Positions 1-10,053 of a DNA stretch of 64,000 nt are shown one piece after another. Both the position numbers and the translations under genes were made by a program. The notes below the pieces were generated by a model. That model searched no databases, was not told where the DNA came from, and saw nothing but the letters and a program-made list of their open reading frames with translations. Every line of letters starts with the position of its first letter. The first letter of the stretch is position 1. The DNA comes from an uncultured Flavobacteriales bacterium (GTDB taxonomy: Bacteria > Bacteroidota > Bacteroidia > Flavobacteriales_D > Parvicellaceae): contig CALSNM010000003.1 of assembly GCA_943787725.1 (NCBI GenBank), positions 124,001 to 188,000 of the forward strand. Direction: 5' to 3'.

Positions 1-42
1 ATCATTAAAAAAGAAATAGGACTTCTTATTCCAAACTAGAGC

Positions 43-72
43 AAAAAGAACGATAGTCATCGTTCTTTTTTT
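43..72 (-). terminator. Rho-independent terminator of the SPOR-domain gene
   Basis: A perfect 12-bp stem (43-54 with 59-70) with a 4-base loop is flanked by A and T runs. It lies just after the stop of the reverse-strand SPOR gene. The symmetrical A/T flanks mean it could also stop forward transcripts from upstream of the window. Confidence 0.75.
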
Positions 73-81
73 GTTTTTAGA

Positions 82-618
82 TTATTTGTTGTTTTCTGTT
101 TTACCGACACGTTTTAAAGCCGGTAAACTTAACTTCTTTTTAACGACAAGCGCATCTGGAAAATTAGCTTTAATTTCATGTTTGAATTTGTAGGCACTGT
201 TTTTATCATAAAACCTTCCTGCATACAAATATGTGTTAGGTTGGTCATACTTTTCTTCAAGCAGGATTTCCCGGTTGTTTCGAATAAACAAGGATCTTGA
301 ATCACGGATAATAGATTTTTGTTGACTCACTTCAATTTGAACTGTGTAACCATTAATGAACGGTTTCTTCCCTATTTTAATTGTTAATGAATCAATTTTA
401 TCATCTTGATATATGATAACGTCACCTTGTTTTCCATTATAGTTGAGTTCTTTTTTAGCCGTATCTTTTTGCTGTATTTTCAGGCTATCTGCAGTGTTTG
501 TTGGTTTTTTATAGGTTCTCCAGTCCGTATCTTGCGCGAAGGCAACAGAAGTGCTTAAAACGGTAAGCAAATAAACTATTTTAACTTTGAAGATGTTCAT
601 AATGATGAATTTGTTCAT
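82..618 (-). CDS. Secreted SPOR-domain-like protein
   Basis: A protein of 172-178 residues. A hydrophobic signal peptide ends near VAFAQ, followed by a polar linker and a C-terminal region (about residues 90-165) with the look of a SPOR repeat: a GYTVQIEV strand, then an NTYLYAGRFYDKNSAYKFKHEIK stretch typical of peptidoglycan-binding SPOR folds. SPOR domains bind denuded glycan strands at division sites. The longest frame starts at 618, but the second Met (600) sits directly before the lysine-rich signal peptide and fits better with a -7 promoter motif at 620-627, so 600 is the likelier start. It is divergent from the act operon. The family call is from sequence pattern; the exact role is unknown. 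Confidence 0.7.
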   Translation of the reverse strand: MNKFIIMNIFKVKIVYLLTVLSTSVAFAQDTDWRTYKKPTNTADSLKIQQKDTAKKELNYNGKQGDVIIYQDDKIDSLTIKIGKKPFINGYTVQIEVSQQKSIIRDSRSLFIRNNREILLEEKYDQPNTYLYAGRFYDKNSAYKFKHEIKANFPDALVVKKKLSLPALKRVGKTENNK

Positions 619-619
619 A

Positions 620-627
620 CAAAATTA
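620..627 (-). promoter_or_regulatory. Possible Bacteroidota -7 element for the SPOR gene
   Basis: The reverse strand reads TAATTTTG, matching the Bacteroidota -7 consensus TAnnTTTG. No convincing -33 TTTG is visible at the usual spacing. If used, transcription starts near 613, which would leave the Met at 600 and not 618 as the start codon. Confidence 0.35.
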
Positions 628-846
628 AACCAATTAAGTAGACATTCATTGCACAGCGATGTAAAAATTATGCCATAGTTAACCTTTTACTCCTGTAATA
701 ACTGCATGTTTCTAAATCAGATAGCCATTTATTGTGTCTTTACAACTTTCTTTCTACGCAATTTTCCCTTATTTAGAATCATTATAAACTACTGACGTTG
801 CTGACACTTTCGTGACAAAACCTTAGGTGAAAAACCCTTCAAATGT

Positions 847-854
847 TAGTTTTG
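847..854 (+). promoter_or_regulatory. Possible -7 element of the act-cox operon
   Basis: TAGTTTTG matches TAnnTTTG and lies 35 bases before the actA ATG, a sensible distance. No clear -33 box is seen. The tandem AAAAAAGCT/AAAAAAGCT just downstream lies in the 5' leader. Confidence 0.4.
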
Positions 855-888
855 CATGTGTTAAAAAAGCTTAAAAAAGCTAATTTAA

Positions 889-2233
889 ATGGAAAACAAA
901 ATGAAATTTCATTGGACAAATAGGCTGAGGGTAGCCACTTTTATTACTGTTTTAATCTTCTTAGCTGCAATGCCAGTAAAGGCTCAAGACGGTAAGTCGT
1001 TATTTAAAGCAAACTGTGCTTCCTGTCACAAGGCATTGAAAAATTCAACTGGTCCCATGCTGCAAGGAGCTAAAGGCTAGGTGGGCCGACGCAGGTGAAG
1101 CGGATAATATTTATAAATGGGTCAAAGATCCAGTTGGCCTAGCAAACAGCGGAACTTCTCCTTATGCGGTTCAAATATCTGAATACAGTCCTACGGCCAT
1201 GACGGCTCAGGGTCATTTAACGAATGAAGAGATTGATGCAATTTTGGATTATGCTGACAATGTCAAGCCTGTGGCCAAGACAGCAGTTGCTTCCTCCGAT
1301 GTTGTCGGTGAAGACGGACAAGGAGAAGGAGGGGCTCTACTTTGGATTATACTTCTGATTGTTGTATTTAGCGTGGTGATATTTGCTGCAAGAGGAGTCA
1401 GAAAGCAATTAGCTTATGTTGTGGCGGAAAAAGAGGGTGAAGAGATTGAGCTAAACAAATCAATTAAAGAAAAGCTAGGTGAATGGATAGTTAGAAACTG
1501 GAAATTCACCACTATTGCCTTCGTTCTGCTTGCGGTTACAGGTGGTGCTGACTTAATGAAAAGAGGTTTTCAAGTAGGTGTTTATGCAGATTATAAGCCT
1601 TCGCAACCAATCAATTATTCGCACAAGCTGCATGCAGGTGAAATGGGTATTGATTGTAAATACTGTCATAACTCAGCGGAAAAATCAAAACATGCTGGAA
1701 TACCAACAGTAAATGTTTGTATGAATTGTCATGAAAATGTTGTTGAAAGCGACTACAGGTTGGGTAGTACAGAGAACATTGCTAAGATTCATGCTGCTGC
1801 CGGCTATGATTCTGAAACTAGAAAGTATACAGGAAATACCTCTCCAATCGTTTGGAATAAAGCACATAATTTACCTGATCATGTTTTCTTTAGTCACTCG
1901 CAGCACGTCAACACAAAAACAGGTAACATTGATTGTAAGCAATGTCATGGTAACGTTCCTACTTATGGATTGGGTCGTGTTTCCACTACTGAAGAGATTA
2001 ATCAATTGGCAGGTACTGATGGTATCATTCCACTTACAAAACCTTTGCTTACTATGGGATGGTGTTTGGAGTGTCACAACGAAAAAGCAGTTGACTTGAC
2101 GAAATCAGACTACTATAAGGAATTGCATGGCAGGCTTAAATCTCGTCCCGATTTCTTAAGAAAAATATCAGAAGACGACAAGATTACAGTTCGGGAGTTA
2201 GGGGGATGGGAATGTGCTAAATGTCACTACTAA
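889..2233 (+). CDS. actA: Alternative complex III multiheme cytochrome c subunit ActA (frameshifted)
   Basis: Cytochrome c subunit of alternative complex III (quinol:cytochrome c/oxidase oxidoreductase). A signal peptide is followed by a mono-heme cytochrome c domain (CASCH at residues 43-47), two membrane segments, and a five-heme domain with CKYCH, CMNCH, CKQCH, CLECH and CAKCH. The reading frame is broken at 1075-1076: the first part stops at TAG 1080 and the second continues in the +1 frame. Removing one G from the GG gives one continuous protein of about 447 residues whose sequence runs straight through (GAK-A-RWADAGEADNIY), so I treat this as one gene. Met901 is an alternative start. 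It is the first gene of the act-cox operon and lies 27 bases before the probable actB start. Confidence 0.88.
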
Positions 2234-2260
2234 GAATAATTTGAATTGAATCACAAAAAC

Positions 2261-5200
2261 ATGAGCATGAAGAAAACATACTGGAAAGGGCTTGATGAGA
2301 AAGATCAATCACCTGAGTTTGTGCAAAATAGTAATAAAGAATTTCGTGAAGACTTATCTGTTGATGAGTTTATTGGAAGTGAGGCAATTGGAGATTTTCA
2401 AACAGGAAGAAGAGACTTTTTAAAGTTTTTAGGTTTTGGAGTAGCCGCTGCTACATTGGCTTCGTGTGAGACACCTGTAATTAAATCTATTCCTTATGTT
2501 AACAAACCTGAGGATGTTACTCCTGGTGTAGCCAATTGGTATGCAAGTACTTTTTATGACGGTAACGATTATTCAAACATACTTGTCAAAGCGCGTGAAG
2601 GTAGGCCAATATGGGTAAAAGGAAATAAGGATTTTGGCTTAACAAAAGGTGGAATTACTCCTAGGGTAGGAGCTTCGGTTTTAAATTTATATAACAGTGA
2701 TAGATTAAGAGGTCCAGTTAGCTCTGGTTCTTCTGTTTCTTGGAGCGAAGTCGATGCGGATATTAAAGCTAAATTGAAAGCGGTAGCTGATAGAGGAGGT
2801 AAAGTAAGAATTCTTTCAAATACGATTATAAGTCCTTCTACAGAGTTGGTAATTAATGATTTCATTAGTTCGTTAGGTGGAGAAGTTGCCGAAATGGACT
2901 CTTCTGAAGTTGCACCAATAGTTTCTGATTCTATAGATGCTATTGTGACTCCTATTGTTTCTGATGTTACAGGGGTGGATGTTGAATCTGAGCCTGTGAG
3001 TAATGCTGATGTGAAACATATTCAGTACGATGCTGTTTCTTATTCTGCAATGCGCAAAGCAAACGAAGAATCTTTTGGAAAAGCAGTTGTTCCTGCATAC
3101 GATTTTTCAAGAGCAAAAGCTGTGGTAAGTATCGATGCTGATTTTATGGCAAACTGGTTAATGCATACAAAATACAATGTTGATTACGCGGAAACTAGAA
3201 ATCCAGAAAAAAGAGCTGATGGAGATCAATGGATGTCTAAACATTTTCATTTTGAATCAGTAATGAGTTTAACTGGGGCAAATGCAGATTCGCGTTGCCC
3301 AATTAAACCATCTGAACAAGGTGCGGTGGCAGCAGCAATTTTGAAGCACATAGGTGGGAAAAACTTAGGCATTGCAGTTTCTGATGAAATTGATGCTTAT
3401 GCAGCAAAAGCTGCGGAAAAATTAAAAAAGCATAAAGGAGAGTCTCTTGTGGTTGCAGGAGCAAACGATAAAGGAGTTCAAGTAATTGTAAATGCAATTA
3501 ATAACGAACTAAATAATTACGGAAAGACAATTGATTTAGATAACGAAGTATATCTTAAACAAGCAGATGATTCTAAAGTCGAAGAATTGGTAAATGAGGT
3601 TATTTCGGGTGACGTAGGTGCATTAATAATTTACGGAACGAATCCAGTTTATACATTGCCAAACGGAGCTGCTTTTGGAGAAGCTTTATCAAATGACAAA
3701 ATGCTCTCAGTTTCGTTTTCAGAATTTGCGGATGAAACGGCTTCAAAATGTACCTATATATGTCCGGATCATAATTACCTAGAATCGTGGAATGATTATA
3801 AACCCCAAGTTGGGCAATATTCTATTCAACAGCCGGTGATCAGACCGCTGTTTGATTCTCGTCAGGCACAGGAGTCTTTATTGGTTTGGGGTGGTAAAGC
3901 CGAAAGAGGAGATAAGGAAAGTAAAACGTATTACAACTTTATACGAAATAGTTGGGAGAAATTAGGTTTTCCTCGACAATCAGAATATTTAACATTTGAT
4001 GAATATTGGAATTGGTCAGTTCACAACGGAAGTTCTGCGCCGACTCCAATGCCATCTACTTCTGTTTCATTTACTGATACTACATCAGAATCCTCTTCCT
4101 CAATGAATAGCTCAGATGCTGCTTGGGAAGTTGTTGCTTACCAAAAATCAGGAATAGGGGAAGGCCAATATACAGCAAATCCTTGGTTACAAGAGTTGCC
4201 TGATGCCATCACCAAAGTATGTTGGGACAACTATGTAACAATGGCACCAGCTGATTGTTATGACTTATTCAATATTACAGGGAATGAGAAAGGTAAATGG
4301 GATGGCTTATATATAGAACAAGAAACCCCAGTAAACATGGTAAATGTTACGGTTGGAGAACAAGTTCTTAAGTTACCAGTTTATCCATTGCCAGGACAAG
4401 CTAGAGGAACAATTGGTGTTGCTTTAGGATACGGAAGGGCAGAAAATCAAGAAGCGATTGGTTCGGCTGCATTTCAAATAAAATTAGATCAAACAGGAGA
4501 TTACGATTTAGATGCTGATGGCAATAAAAAACCAATTGGCGCAAACGCATATAAGTTTACTTCTTTTGAAAACAATTCAATTAAATATTATGCTGATGCT
4601 GAGGTAGCAGATGCAAACGAAAAGTATTTCTTAGCTTGTACACAAACTCACCATACAATTATGGGGAGAACTTCAATATTAAGAGAAACGAATCTTGAAT
4701 CTATAATAAGTGGGCATAAAGATGATTACAATCCTTCTCATGAATTGCATGTACACACGAAAGGGCATGGAGAGCATGTAAATGCAACGGATGTGTCGCT
4801 TTGGGATGAACATCCCGTAGAATTTGTTGGTCATAGATGGGGGATGTCGGTTGATTTAACAGCTTGTAATGGGTGTGGTGTATGTATAGTTGCGTGTCAC
4901 TCAGAAAATAATGTTCCTGTTGTAGGTAAAGATGAAATTAGAAGAGCGAGAGATCTACATTGGTTGAGAATGGATAGATACTTTTCTTCTATAGACGATG
5001 ATGCAAGAGCAAGATGGGAAAAGGATAAAAGAGCTGAAGGGAATGATTGGTCTTATGCTAATCTTGAGGTACCAGAAGATAATCCTTCGGTGGTTTTTAT
5101 GCCTATGATGTGCCATCACTGTAATCACGCTCCTTGCGAAACAGTTTGTCCAGTTGCTGCAACTACACACAGTAATGAAGGGTTAAATATGATGGCTTAT

Positions 5201-5692
5201 AACCGTTGTATTGGAACAAGGTATTGTGGAAATAACTGCCCTTATAAAGTAAGACGCTTCAATTGGTTTAATTACCGAGATTATAGAAAGTTCAAACATG
5301 TTAATAATTCTCAAGATGAAATGGCAAGAATGGTGTTAAATCCAGATGTCACAGTTCGTTCAAGAGGTGTTATGGAAAAATGTAGTTTCTGTGTACAACG
5401 TATACAAGAAGGTAAATTAAATGCGAAAGCGGAGTCAAGAGCGGTAGCGGATGGAGATGTTGTAACAGCTTGTGCGGATTCTTGTCCAAACGGAGCAATT
5501 GTTTTTGGAGATTGGAATGATGAAGAGTCGTTAGTTCGATCTAAAACTTCCGGAGATAGAGCTTATCAGGCACTAGAAGAGATTGGAGTTAAGCCAAATC
5601 TTTGGTACCAAGTGAAAGTTAGAAATGTTGAAGAAGCAGCAGAATTAGCTCATGTTGATACTGCAGACGAACCTCATAATGAAGAACATTAA
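2261..5692 (+). CDS. actB: Alternative complex III iron-sulfur subunit ActB
   Basis: Large periplasmic subunit, about 1143 residues. A twin-arginine motif followed by a hydrophobic stretch (RRDFLKFLGFG) occurs about 50 residues in. A molybdopterin-oxidoreductase-like region follows, then a C-terminal ferredoxin-like region with four cysteine clusters: CNGCGVCIVAC, CHHCNHAPCETVCP, CIGTRYCGNNCP and CSFCVQ...CADSCP. In this family the Mo-binding fold is kept without the cofactor, and the clusters pass electrons from quinol to the ActA hemes. An in-frame TTG exists at 2246, but ATG 2261 (or ATG 2267) fits the usual N-terminus. The frame is intact over 3.4 kb. A low-complexity Ser/Thr/Pro stretch (residues about 590-625) interrupts the middle. 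Confidence 0.93.
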   Translation: MSMKKTYWKGLDEKDQSPEFVQNSNKEFREDLSVDEFIGSEAIGDFQTGRRDFLKFLGFGVAAATLASCETPVIKSIPYVNKPEDVTPGVANWYASTFYDGNDYSNILVKAREGRPIWVKGNKDFGLTKGGITPRVGASVLNLYNSDRLRGPVSSGSSVSWSEVDADIKAKLKAVADRGGKVRILSNTIISPSTELVINDFISSLGGEVAEMDSSEVAPIVSDSIDAIVTPIVSDVTGVDVESEPVSNADVKHIQYDAVSYSAMRKANEESFGKAVVPAYDFSRAKAVVSIDADFMANWLMHTKYNVDYAETRNPEKRADGDQWMSKHFHFESVMSLTGANADSRCPIKPSEQGAVAAAILKHIGGKNLGIAVSDEIDAYAAKAAEKLKKHKGESLVVAGANDKGVQVIVNAINNELNNYGKTIDLDNEVYLKQADDSKVEELVNEVISGDVGALIIYGTNPVYTLPNGAAFGEALSNDKMLSVSFSEFADETASKCTYICPDHNYLESWNDYKPQVGQYSIQQPVIRPLFDSRQAQESLLVWGGKAERGDKESKTYYNFIRNSWEKLGFPRQSEYLTFDEYWNWSVHNGSSAPTPMPSTSVSFTDTTSESSSSMNSSDAAWEVVAYQKSGIGEGQYTANPWLQELPDAITKVCWDNYVTMAPADCYDLFNITGNEKGKWDGLYIEQETPVNMVNVTVGEQVLKLPVYPLPGQARGTIGVALGYGRAENQEAIGSAAFQIKLDQTGDYDLDADGNKKPIGANAYKFTSFENNSIKYYADAEVADANEKYFLACTQTHHTIMGRTSILRETNLESIISGHKDDYNPSHELHVHTKGHGEHVNATDVSLWDEHPVEFVGHRWGMSVDLTACNGCGVCIVACHSENNVPVVGKDEIRRARDLHWLRMDRYFSSIDDDARARWEKDKRAEGNDWSYANLEVPEDNPSVVFMPMMCHHCNHAPCETVCPVAATTHSNEGLNMMAYNRCIGTRYCGNNCPYKVRRFNWFNYRDYRKFKHVNNSQDEMARMVLNPDVTVRSRGVMEKCSFCVQRIQEGKLNAKAESRAVADGDVVTACADSCPNGAIVFGDWNDEESLVRSKTSGDRAYQALEEIGVKPNLWYQVKVRNVEEAAELAHVDTADEPHNEEH

Positions 5693-5721
5693 TAAATTAA
5701 TTGGAATAAAAACGTATATAG

Positions 5722-7134
5722 ATGCATAAAGAGTCAGACATCAGGATTCCCTTAATTTTAGGAGACAAAAATTACAAAGATATTACGGATGATGTTATTC
5801 GTCCTATTGAAAGTAAAGCTCCTAAAGGTTGGTACATTCTAATTTCCATTTTCGGAATCTTCGCCCTTTGGGGTGTTGGTTGTATCGTTTACTTGTTAGG
5901 TACAGGTGTCGGTGTTTGGGGATTGAACAAAACAGTAGAATGGGCTTGGGACATTACTAACTTTGTATGGTGGGTAGGAATTGGTCACGCAGGAACACTT
6001 ATTTCTGCTGTACTATTACTCTTCCGTCAAAAATGGAGAATGGCAATTAACCGTGCATCTGAAGCAATGACAATATTTGCCGTTATGATGGCAGGATTGT
6101 TCCCTTTAATTCACATGGGTCGGTTATGGGTTGGATATTGGGTGTTCCCTTTGCCAAATCAATTTGGATCAATGTGGGTAAATGTCAACTCCCCCTTGTT
6201 CTGGGATGTATTTGCGATTTCCACCTATTTTTCAGTAGGAATGGTGTTTTGGTATATTGGGTTGATTCCTGATTTTGCTACAATTAGAGATAGGGTTACA
6301 AAACCGCTTGCCAAAAGAGCTTATGGAATATTAAGTTTTGGTTGGACTGGAAATGCGAAAGCATGGAACCGTTTTGAAATAGTATCGTTAGTTTTAGCTG
6401 GACTGGCTACACCTCTTGTATTCTCAGTGCACTCGATTGTATCTTTTGATTTTGCTACATCAGTTATTCCAGGTTGGCATACAACGATTTTTCCTCCCTA
6501 CTTTGTTTCTGGAGCAGTATTCTCTGGTTTTGCCATGGTGCAAACGCTAATGCTTGTATTAAGAAAGGCTTTCAAATTAGAAGCTTACTTGCATACTAAG
6601 CATATTGAGTATATGAATATTATAATTCTTACAACAGGTTCCATCGTTGGAGTCGCTTATATTACAGAGTTATTTATCTCTTGGTATTCCGGTGTTGAAT
6701 ATGAAGCGTATGCATTTTTGAACAGAGCTACTGGACCCTATTGGTGGTCTTACGCAGCCATGATGACGTGTAATGTGGTTTCTCCACAATTAATGTGGTC
6801 TAAAAAGCTAAGGACAAATTTAACGTTTACATTCATCTTAGCAGCTGTTGTAAATGTTGGGATGTGGTTCGAAAGATTTGTTATTATCGTTACTTCTATT
6901 CATAGGGATTATGTGCCATCTGCATGGTCATATTTCCACCCAACTTGGGTAGATATAGGGATTTATGTCGGAACTCTTGGGATTTTCTTTGTTTTGTACT
7001 TGCTTTTTGCGAGATACTTTCCAGTATTGCCAATAGCAGAACTGAAAACAATTTTGAAATCTTCAGGAGAGAATTACAAGAAAGGGTTTGGACATGGTGA
7101 GGGCTATTATGATTCTCATATAGAAAAGCATTAA
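5722..7134 (+). CDS. actC: Alternative complex III membrane subunit ActC (NrfD-like)
   Basis: A 470-residue polytopic membrane protein of the NrfD/PsrC family. Many hydrophobic helices are visible, with the conserved WWVGIGHAGTLISA segment and FPLIHMGRLW in the quinol-binding half. It anchors ActB and forms one of the two quinol-facing membrane subunits of alternative complex III. It starts 29 bases after actB and ends 23 bases before actD. ActF is the related second copy. Confidence 0.93.
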   Translation: MHKESDIRIPLILGDKNYKDITDDVIRPIESKAPKGWYILISIFGIFALWGVGCIVYLLGTGVGVWGLNKTVEWAWDITNFVWWVGIGHAGTLISAVLLLFRQKWRMAINRASEAMTIFAVMMAGLFPLIHMGRLWVGYWVFPLPNQFGSMWVNVNSPLFWDVFAISTYFSVGMVFWYIGLIPDFATIRDRVTKPLAKRAYGILSFGWTGNAKAWNRFEIVSLVLAGLATPLVFSVHSIVSFDFATSVIPGWHTTIFPPYFVSGAVFSGFAMVQTLMLVLRKAFKLEAYLHTKHIEYMNIIILTTGSIVGVAYITELFISWYSGVEYEAYAFLNRATGPYWWSYAAMMTCNVVSPQLMWSKKLRTNLTFTFILAAVVNVGMWFERFVIIVTSIHRDYVPSAWSYFHPTWVDIGIYVGTLGIFFVLYLLFARYFPVLPIAELKTILKSSGENYKKGFGHGEGYYDSHIEKH

Positions 7135-7157
7135 AGAAAGAAATTAAAAATTACAGT

Positions 7158-7697
7158 ATGACAGATAAAGTTATATATGCAATGTACGATGATGATGATG
7201 TTACGAAAGAAGCATGTCAATCATTGGTGGATAATGGAGTTCATGTTGCTGACGTATTTTCACCGTTCCCTATTCATGGAATTGATCCAATAATTGGTAT
7301 TAAACATACGCGTTTAGGTATTGCCGCATTTATGTATGGAATAACCGGACTTCTCTTGGCAATTATTGCTACTCGATATTTCATGGTTTCTGATTGGCAT
7401 GGAATAAATATCGGCGGTAAACCGAATTTTAGCTATTTAGAAAATATACCATCTTTTGTTCCTATTTTATTTGAATTTACAGTTTTATGTGCCGCTCATG
7501 GAATGGCCTTGACATATTTTTTAAGAAATAAAACTTTACCTGGGATGCCTGCTAGAAATCCTGATCCTAGAACTACCGACGATAGATTTGTGGTAGAGGT
7601 AAGGTTAGCAGAAAACAGTAATTTTTCTTTGGACCAGTTAAACGATATGATTAAAGAAACAGGAATTGTTGAAATTGACGAAAAAACGATTAAGTAA
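7158..7697 (+). CDS. actD: Alternative complex III subunit ActD (DUF3341)
   Basis: A 179-residue protein of the DUF3341 family. A short cytoplasmic N-terminal domain (residues 1-60, with the ADVFSPFPIHGID signature) precedes two membrane helices (about 55-75 and 95-118) and a polar tail. In solved alternative complex III structures ActD is a small structural membrane subunit next to ActC and ActF; no cofactor motif is present. The gene sits in its standard place between actC and actE. Confidence 0.92.
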   Translation: MTDKVIYAMYDDDDVTKEACQSLVDNGVHVADVFSPFPIHGIDPIIGIKHTRLGIAAFMYGITGLLLAIIATRYFMVSDWHGINIGGKPNFSYLENIPSFVPILFEFTVLCAAHGMALTYFLRNKTLPGMPARNPDPRTTDDRFVVEVRLAENSNFSLDQLNDMIKETGIVEIDEKTIK

Positions 7698-7718
7698 TTA
7701 ACGAATTAAAACGTTAGA

Positions 7719-8420
7719 ATGAAGCTTACATTAAAATATATAGCAGTAATACTAATAGGTGGAATTACATTGTCATCTTGCAGTAAGCATCCAGATAGTC
7801 CAGGATATGAGTATATGCCAGACATGTATAGATCACAAGCAATTGAAGCATATGTGGATTATGGAATGGTTGGAGATGAAGAACGAGATGAAACTAGCAG
7901 TCGACTGAAAAATACGCAATCTGCTAGGACACCAGCTGAAGGCTCAATTTCTTTCAATTCTAATAGGGCTCAAGCTGAAATGATGATGCCTTTTAAGTAT
8001 GGTAAAGATGATTTGGATTCAGCCTCTGCCAACTTTAAAATTCCTTCCTCTTTTTTGGAGGACATTGATGGAAATGTAAAAGAAGGAAAAAGATTGTATG
8101 AAATTATGTGTATGCACTGTCACGGAAAGACAGGTCAGGGTGATGGAGGAGTCGTGGTTGTTGGTGAGTATAATCCACCAAGCCCGTATAATGGAGCTTA
8201 CAAAGAAAGAAGCCTGGGTGGTATCTTTCATGTTATCACATACGGGAAAGGAGCAATGGGGCCTCATGCATCTCAATTGAATAAATTGGAACGATGGAAA
8301 GTGGCAATGTACGTGAGAACATTACAACATGGTGATTTTAATTTAGGTGGTTTAACGGGAAAAGTCGAAGCAGATTCGACTGTTTTACCTTCTGAAGGGC
8401 CTGCAGTGGATGCGGGGTGA
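7719..8420 (+). CDS. actE: Alternative complex III mono-heme cytochrome c lipoprotein ActE
   Basis: A 233-residue lipoprotein. The lipobox is in LSSCSKHP (Cys about residue 21), and there is a single CMHCH heme c site around residue 132 followed by GKTGQGDGG. The C-terminal helix region KLERWKVAMYVRTLQHG is typical of class I cytochromes. The protein is anchored on the periplasmic face and is the exit heme of alternative complex III, handing electrons to a carrier or directly to the oxidase encoded downstream. Because ActA also carries an N-terminal mono-heme domain, the complex here would hold seven c-type hemes by motif count. Confidence 0.92.
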   Translation: MKLTLKYIAVILIGGITLSSCSKHPDSPGYEYMPDMYRSQAIEAYVDYGMVGDEERDETSSRLKNTQSARTPAEGSISFNSNRAQAEMMMPFKYGKDDLDSASANFKIPSSFLEDIDGNVKEGKRLYEIMCMHCHGKTGQGDGGVVVVGEYNPPSPYNGAYKERSLGGIFHVITYGKGAMGPHASQLNKLERWKVAMYVRTLQHGDFNLGGLTGKVEADSTVLPSEGPAVDAG

Positions 8421-8469
8421 GTAAATTAAGAATATTAAGAACTAACTATTAATAGAAATAAATAGCCAA

Positions 8470-10026
8470 ATGGAATTTCAAATTTCAAATAAAGCAAAAA
8501 AAGTAACACTTGGGTTAATGGGGGTAGGATTACTGCTGTTAATTGTTGGATTTTTCTTTCAAAAAGAATATCTCTTTCCTACTGTACTAAGTGATCACGA
8601 AGTATATGTTGAATACTGGGGTGAGCAGGGAGAAAAGGAAAGCGATGTGAAGGCAGAAGCTCAAGAAGCTATGGCTGCTTTGGGTTATCAACTTGATTTT
8701 GGCGATGAAGGTGAAGAACATCAAAATCATGGACATGATGCTGCTGAAGAACACGGTGAAGAGCATAGTGAAGAGGCACATGCTCATCAATCGCCAACTT
8801 TTGACTGGCATATTCATATTAAACATTTAGAAGCAGAAGGTCACGATGCTCGTGCTGCTCATGGTCACGGGCATGATTCAGCGCCATCGGAAAGTTTAGC
8901 GGCAATGTTTACGAATGGCGATATTTCAATGTCAGATTCCCATTTTAGAAGATTTTGGTCAAACTTATTGGTAAATGGATTCTTCTTTTTTGGAATTGCC
9001 TTAGGAGCACTTTTCTACCTTGCATTGCATTATGCTACGGAGTCAGGTTGGGGAGTTGTCTTACTAAGAATTATGGAAGCAATTATGTCTGCATTACCTT
9101 TAGGTATGATTATTTTAGTTGTCGTTTTTATTGCTGCAACATTAGGATTAAATCATATTTATCCATGGATGGATAGCGATGTGGTTGCTCACGATGATTT
9201 GATTTGGGGCAAAGTTGCATATTTGAATAAGCCGTTCTTTTGGATAAGAATTATATGCTATTTTGGTGTATTTGCTTACTTCATGAATTGGTTTAGAAAA
9301 ACCTCAAGAAATCAAGATAGCGAAGATGTTGAAAAAGCAACAGCCTCACATTTCTTAATGTACAGAAGAGGAGCATTATTCTTGGTATTCTTCGCGGTGT
9401 TTTCTTCTACAATGTCTTGGGATATTATCATGTCAATTGATACACACTGGTTCAGTACATTATTCGGCTGGTACACATTCTCCGGCATTTGGTTAAGCGC
9501 AATGATTATGATTATGATGGTAACATTATACTTGAAACATAAAGGAAACTTAGAGTTTGTTAATAGCTCTCACATACACGATGTAGGAAAATGGATGTTT
9601 GCTTTAAGCTTCTTGTGGAGTTACTTATGGTTCTCGCAATTTATGCTTATTTGGTATTCCAATATTCCAGAGGAAGTAATCTATTTTGTTACCCGTATTG
9701 AAAGTTATAAATTTATATTCTTTGCAATGTTTGTTGTCAACTTTGTTCTTCCAATGATTTTCTTAATGTCAGCAGACACTAAAAAGTCTTGGCCCTACTT
9801 AATATTTATTGGATTGGTAATATTTATTGGTCATTGGTTTGATGTATTTTGTATGGTTATGCCAGGTACATTATTCGAAGAATGGAACTTTGGATTATTG
9901 GAAATAGGCATGTTTATGACATTCTTAGGAACGTTTGTGTTTTTGGTACTGAAAGCTCTTGGAAAATCATCTCTGGTTCAAAATAATCATCCATTTTTGG
10001 AAGAGAGTAAACATCATCACGGATAA
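8470..10026 (+). CDS. actF: Alternative complex III membrane subunit ActF with His-rich loop
   Basis: A 518-residue polytopic membrane protein, the second NrfD-type quinol-side subunit of alternative complex III (related to ActC). The first helix is followed by a long loop (residues about 75-140) exceptionally rich in His and Glu, with repeated HGH, EEH and HAH groups, before the remaining helices. The C-terminus ends ESKHHHG. It lies 49 bases after actE and 27 bases before coxB, within the same operon. The His/Glu-rich loop is unusual enough to suggest metal binding, but that is inference. Confidence 0.9.
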   Translation: MEFQISNKAKKVTLGLMGVGLLLLIVGFFFQKEYLFPTVLSDHEVYVEYWGEQGEKESDVKAEAQEAMAALGYQLDFGDEGEEHQNHGHDAAEEHGEEHSEEAHAHQSPTFDWHIHIKHLEAEGHDARAAHGHGHDSAPSESLAAMFTNGDISMSDSHFRRFWSNLLVNGFFFFGIALGALFYLALHYATESGWGVVLLRIMEAIMSALPLGMIILVVVFIAATLGLNHIYPWMDSDVVAHDDLIWGKVAYLNKPFFWIRIICYFGVFAYFMNWFRKTSRNQDSEDVEKATASHFLMYRRGALFLVFFAVFSSTMSWDIIMSIDTHWFSTLFGWYTFSGIWLSAMIMIMMVTLYLKHKGNLEFVNSSHIHDVGKWMFALSFLWSYLWFSQFMLIWYSNIPEEVIYFVTRIESYKFIFFAMFVVNFVLPMIFLMSADTKKSWPYLIFIGLVIFIGHWFDVFCMVMPGTLFEEWNFGLLEIGMFMTFLGTFVFLVLKALGKSSLVQNNHPFLEESKHHHG

Positions 10027-10053
10027 AATTATAGGATTAGATAAATTTATAAA

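Noticed and set aside
889-1080. A separate short cytochrome c gene before actA
   Set aside because: The downstream +1 frame continues the same cytochrome domain without a gap and no start is suitable for a second gene; one base error explains it better.
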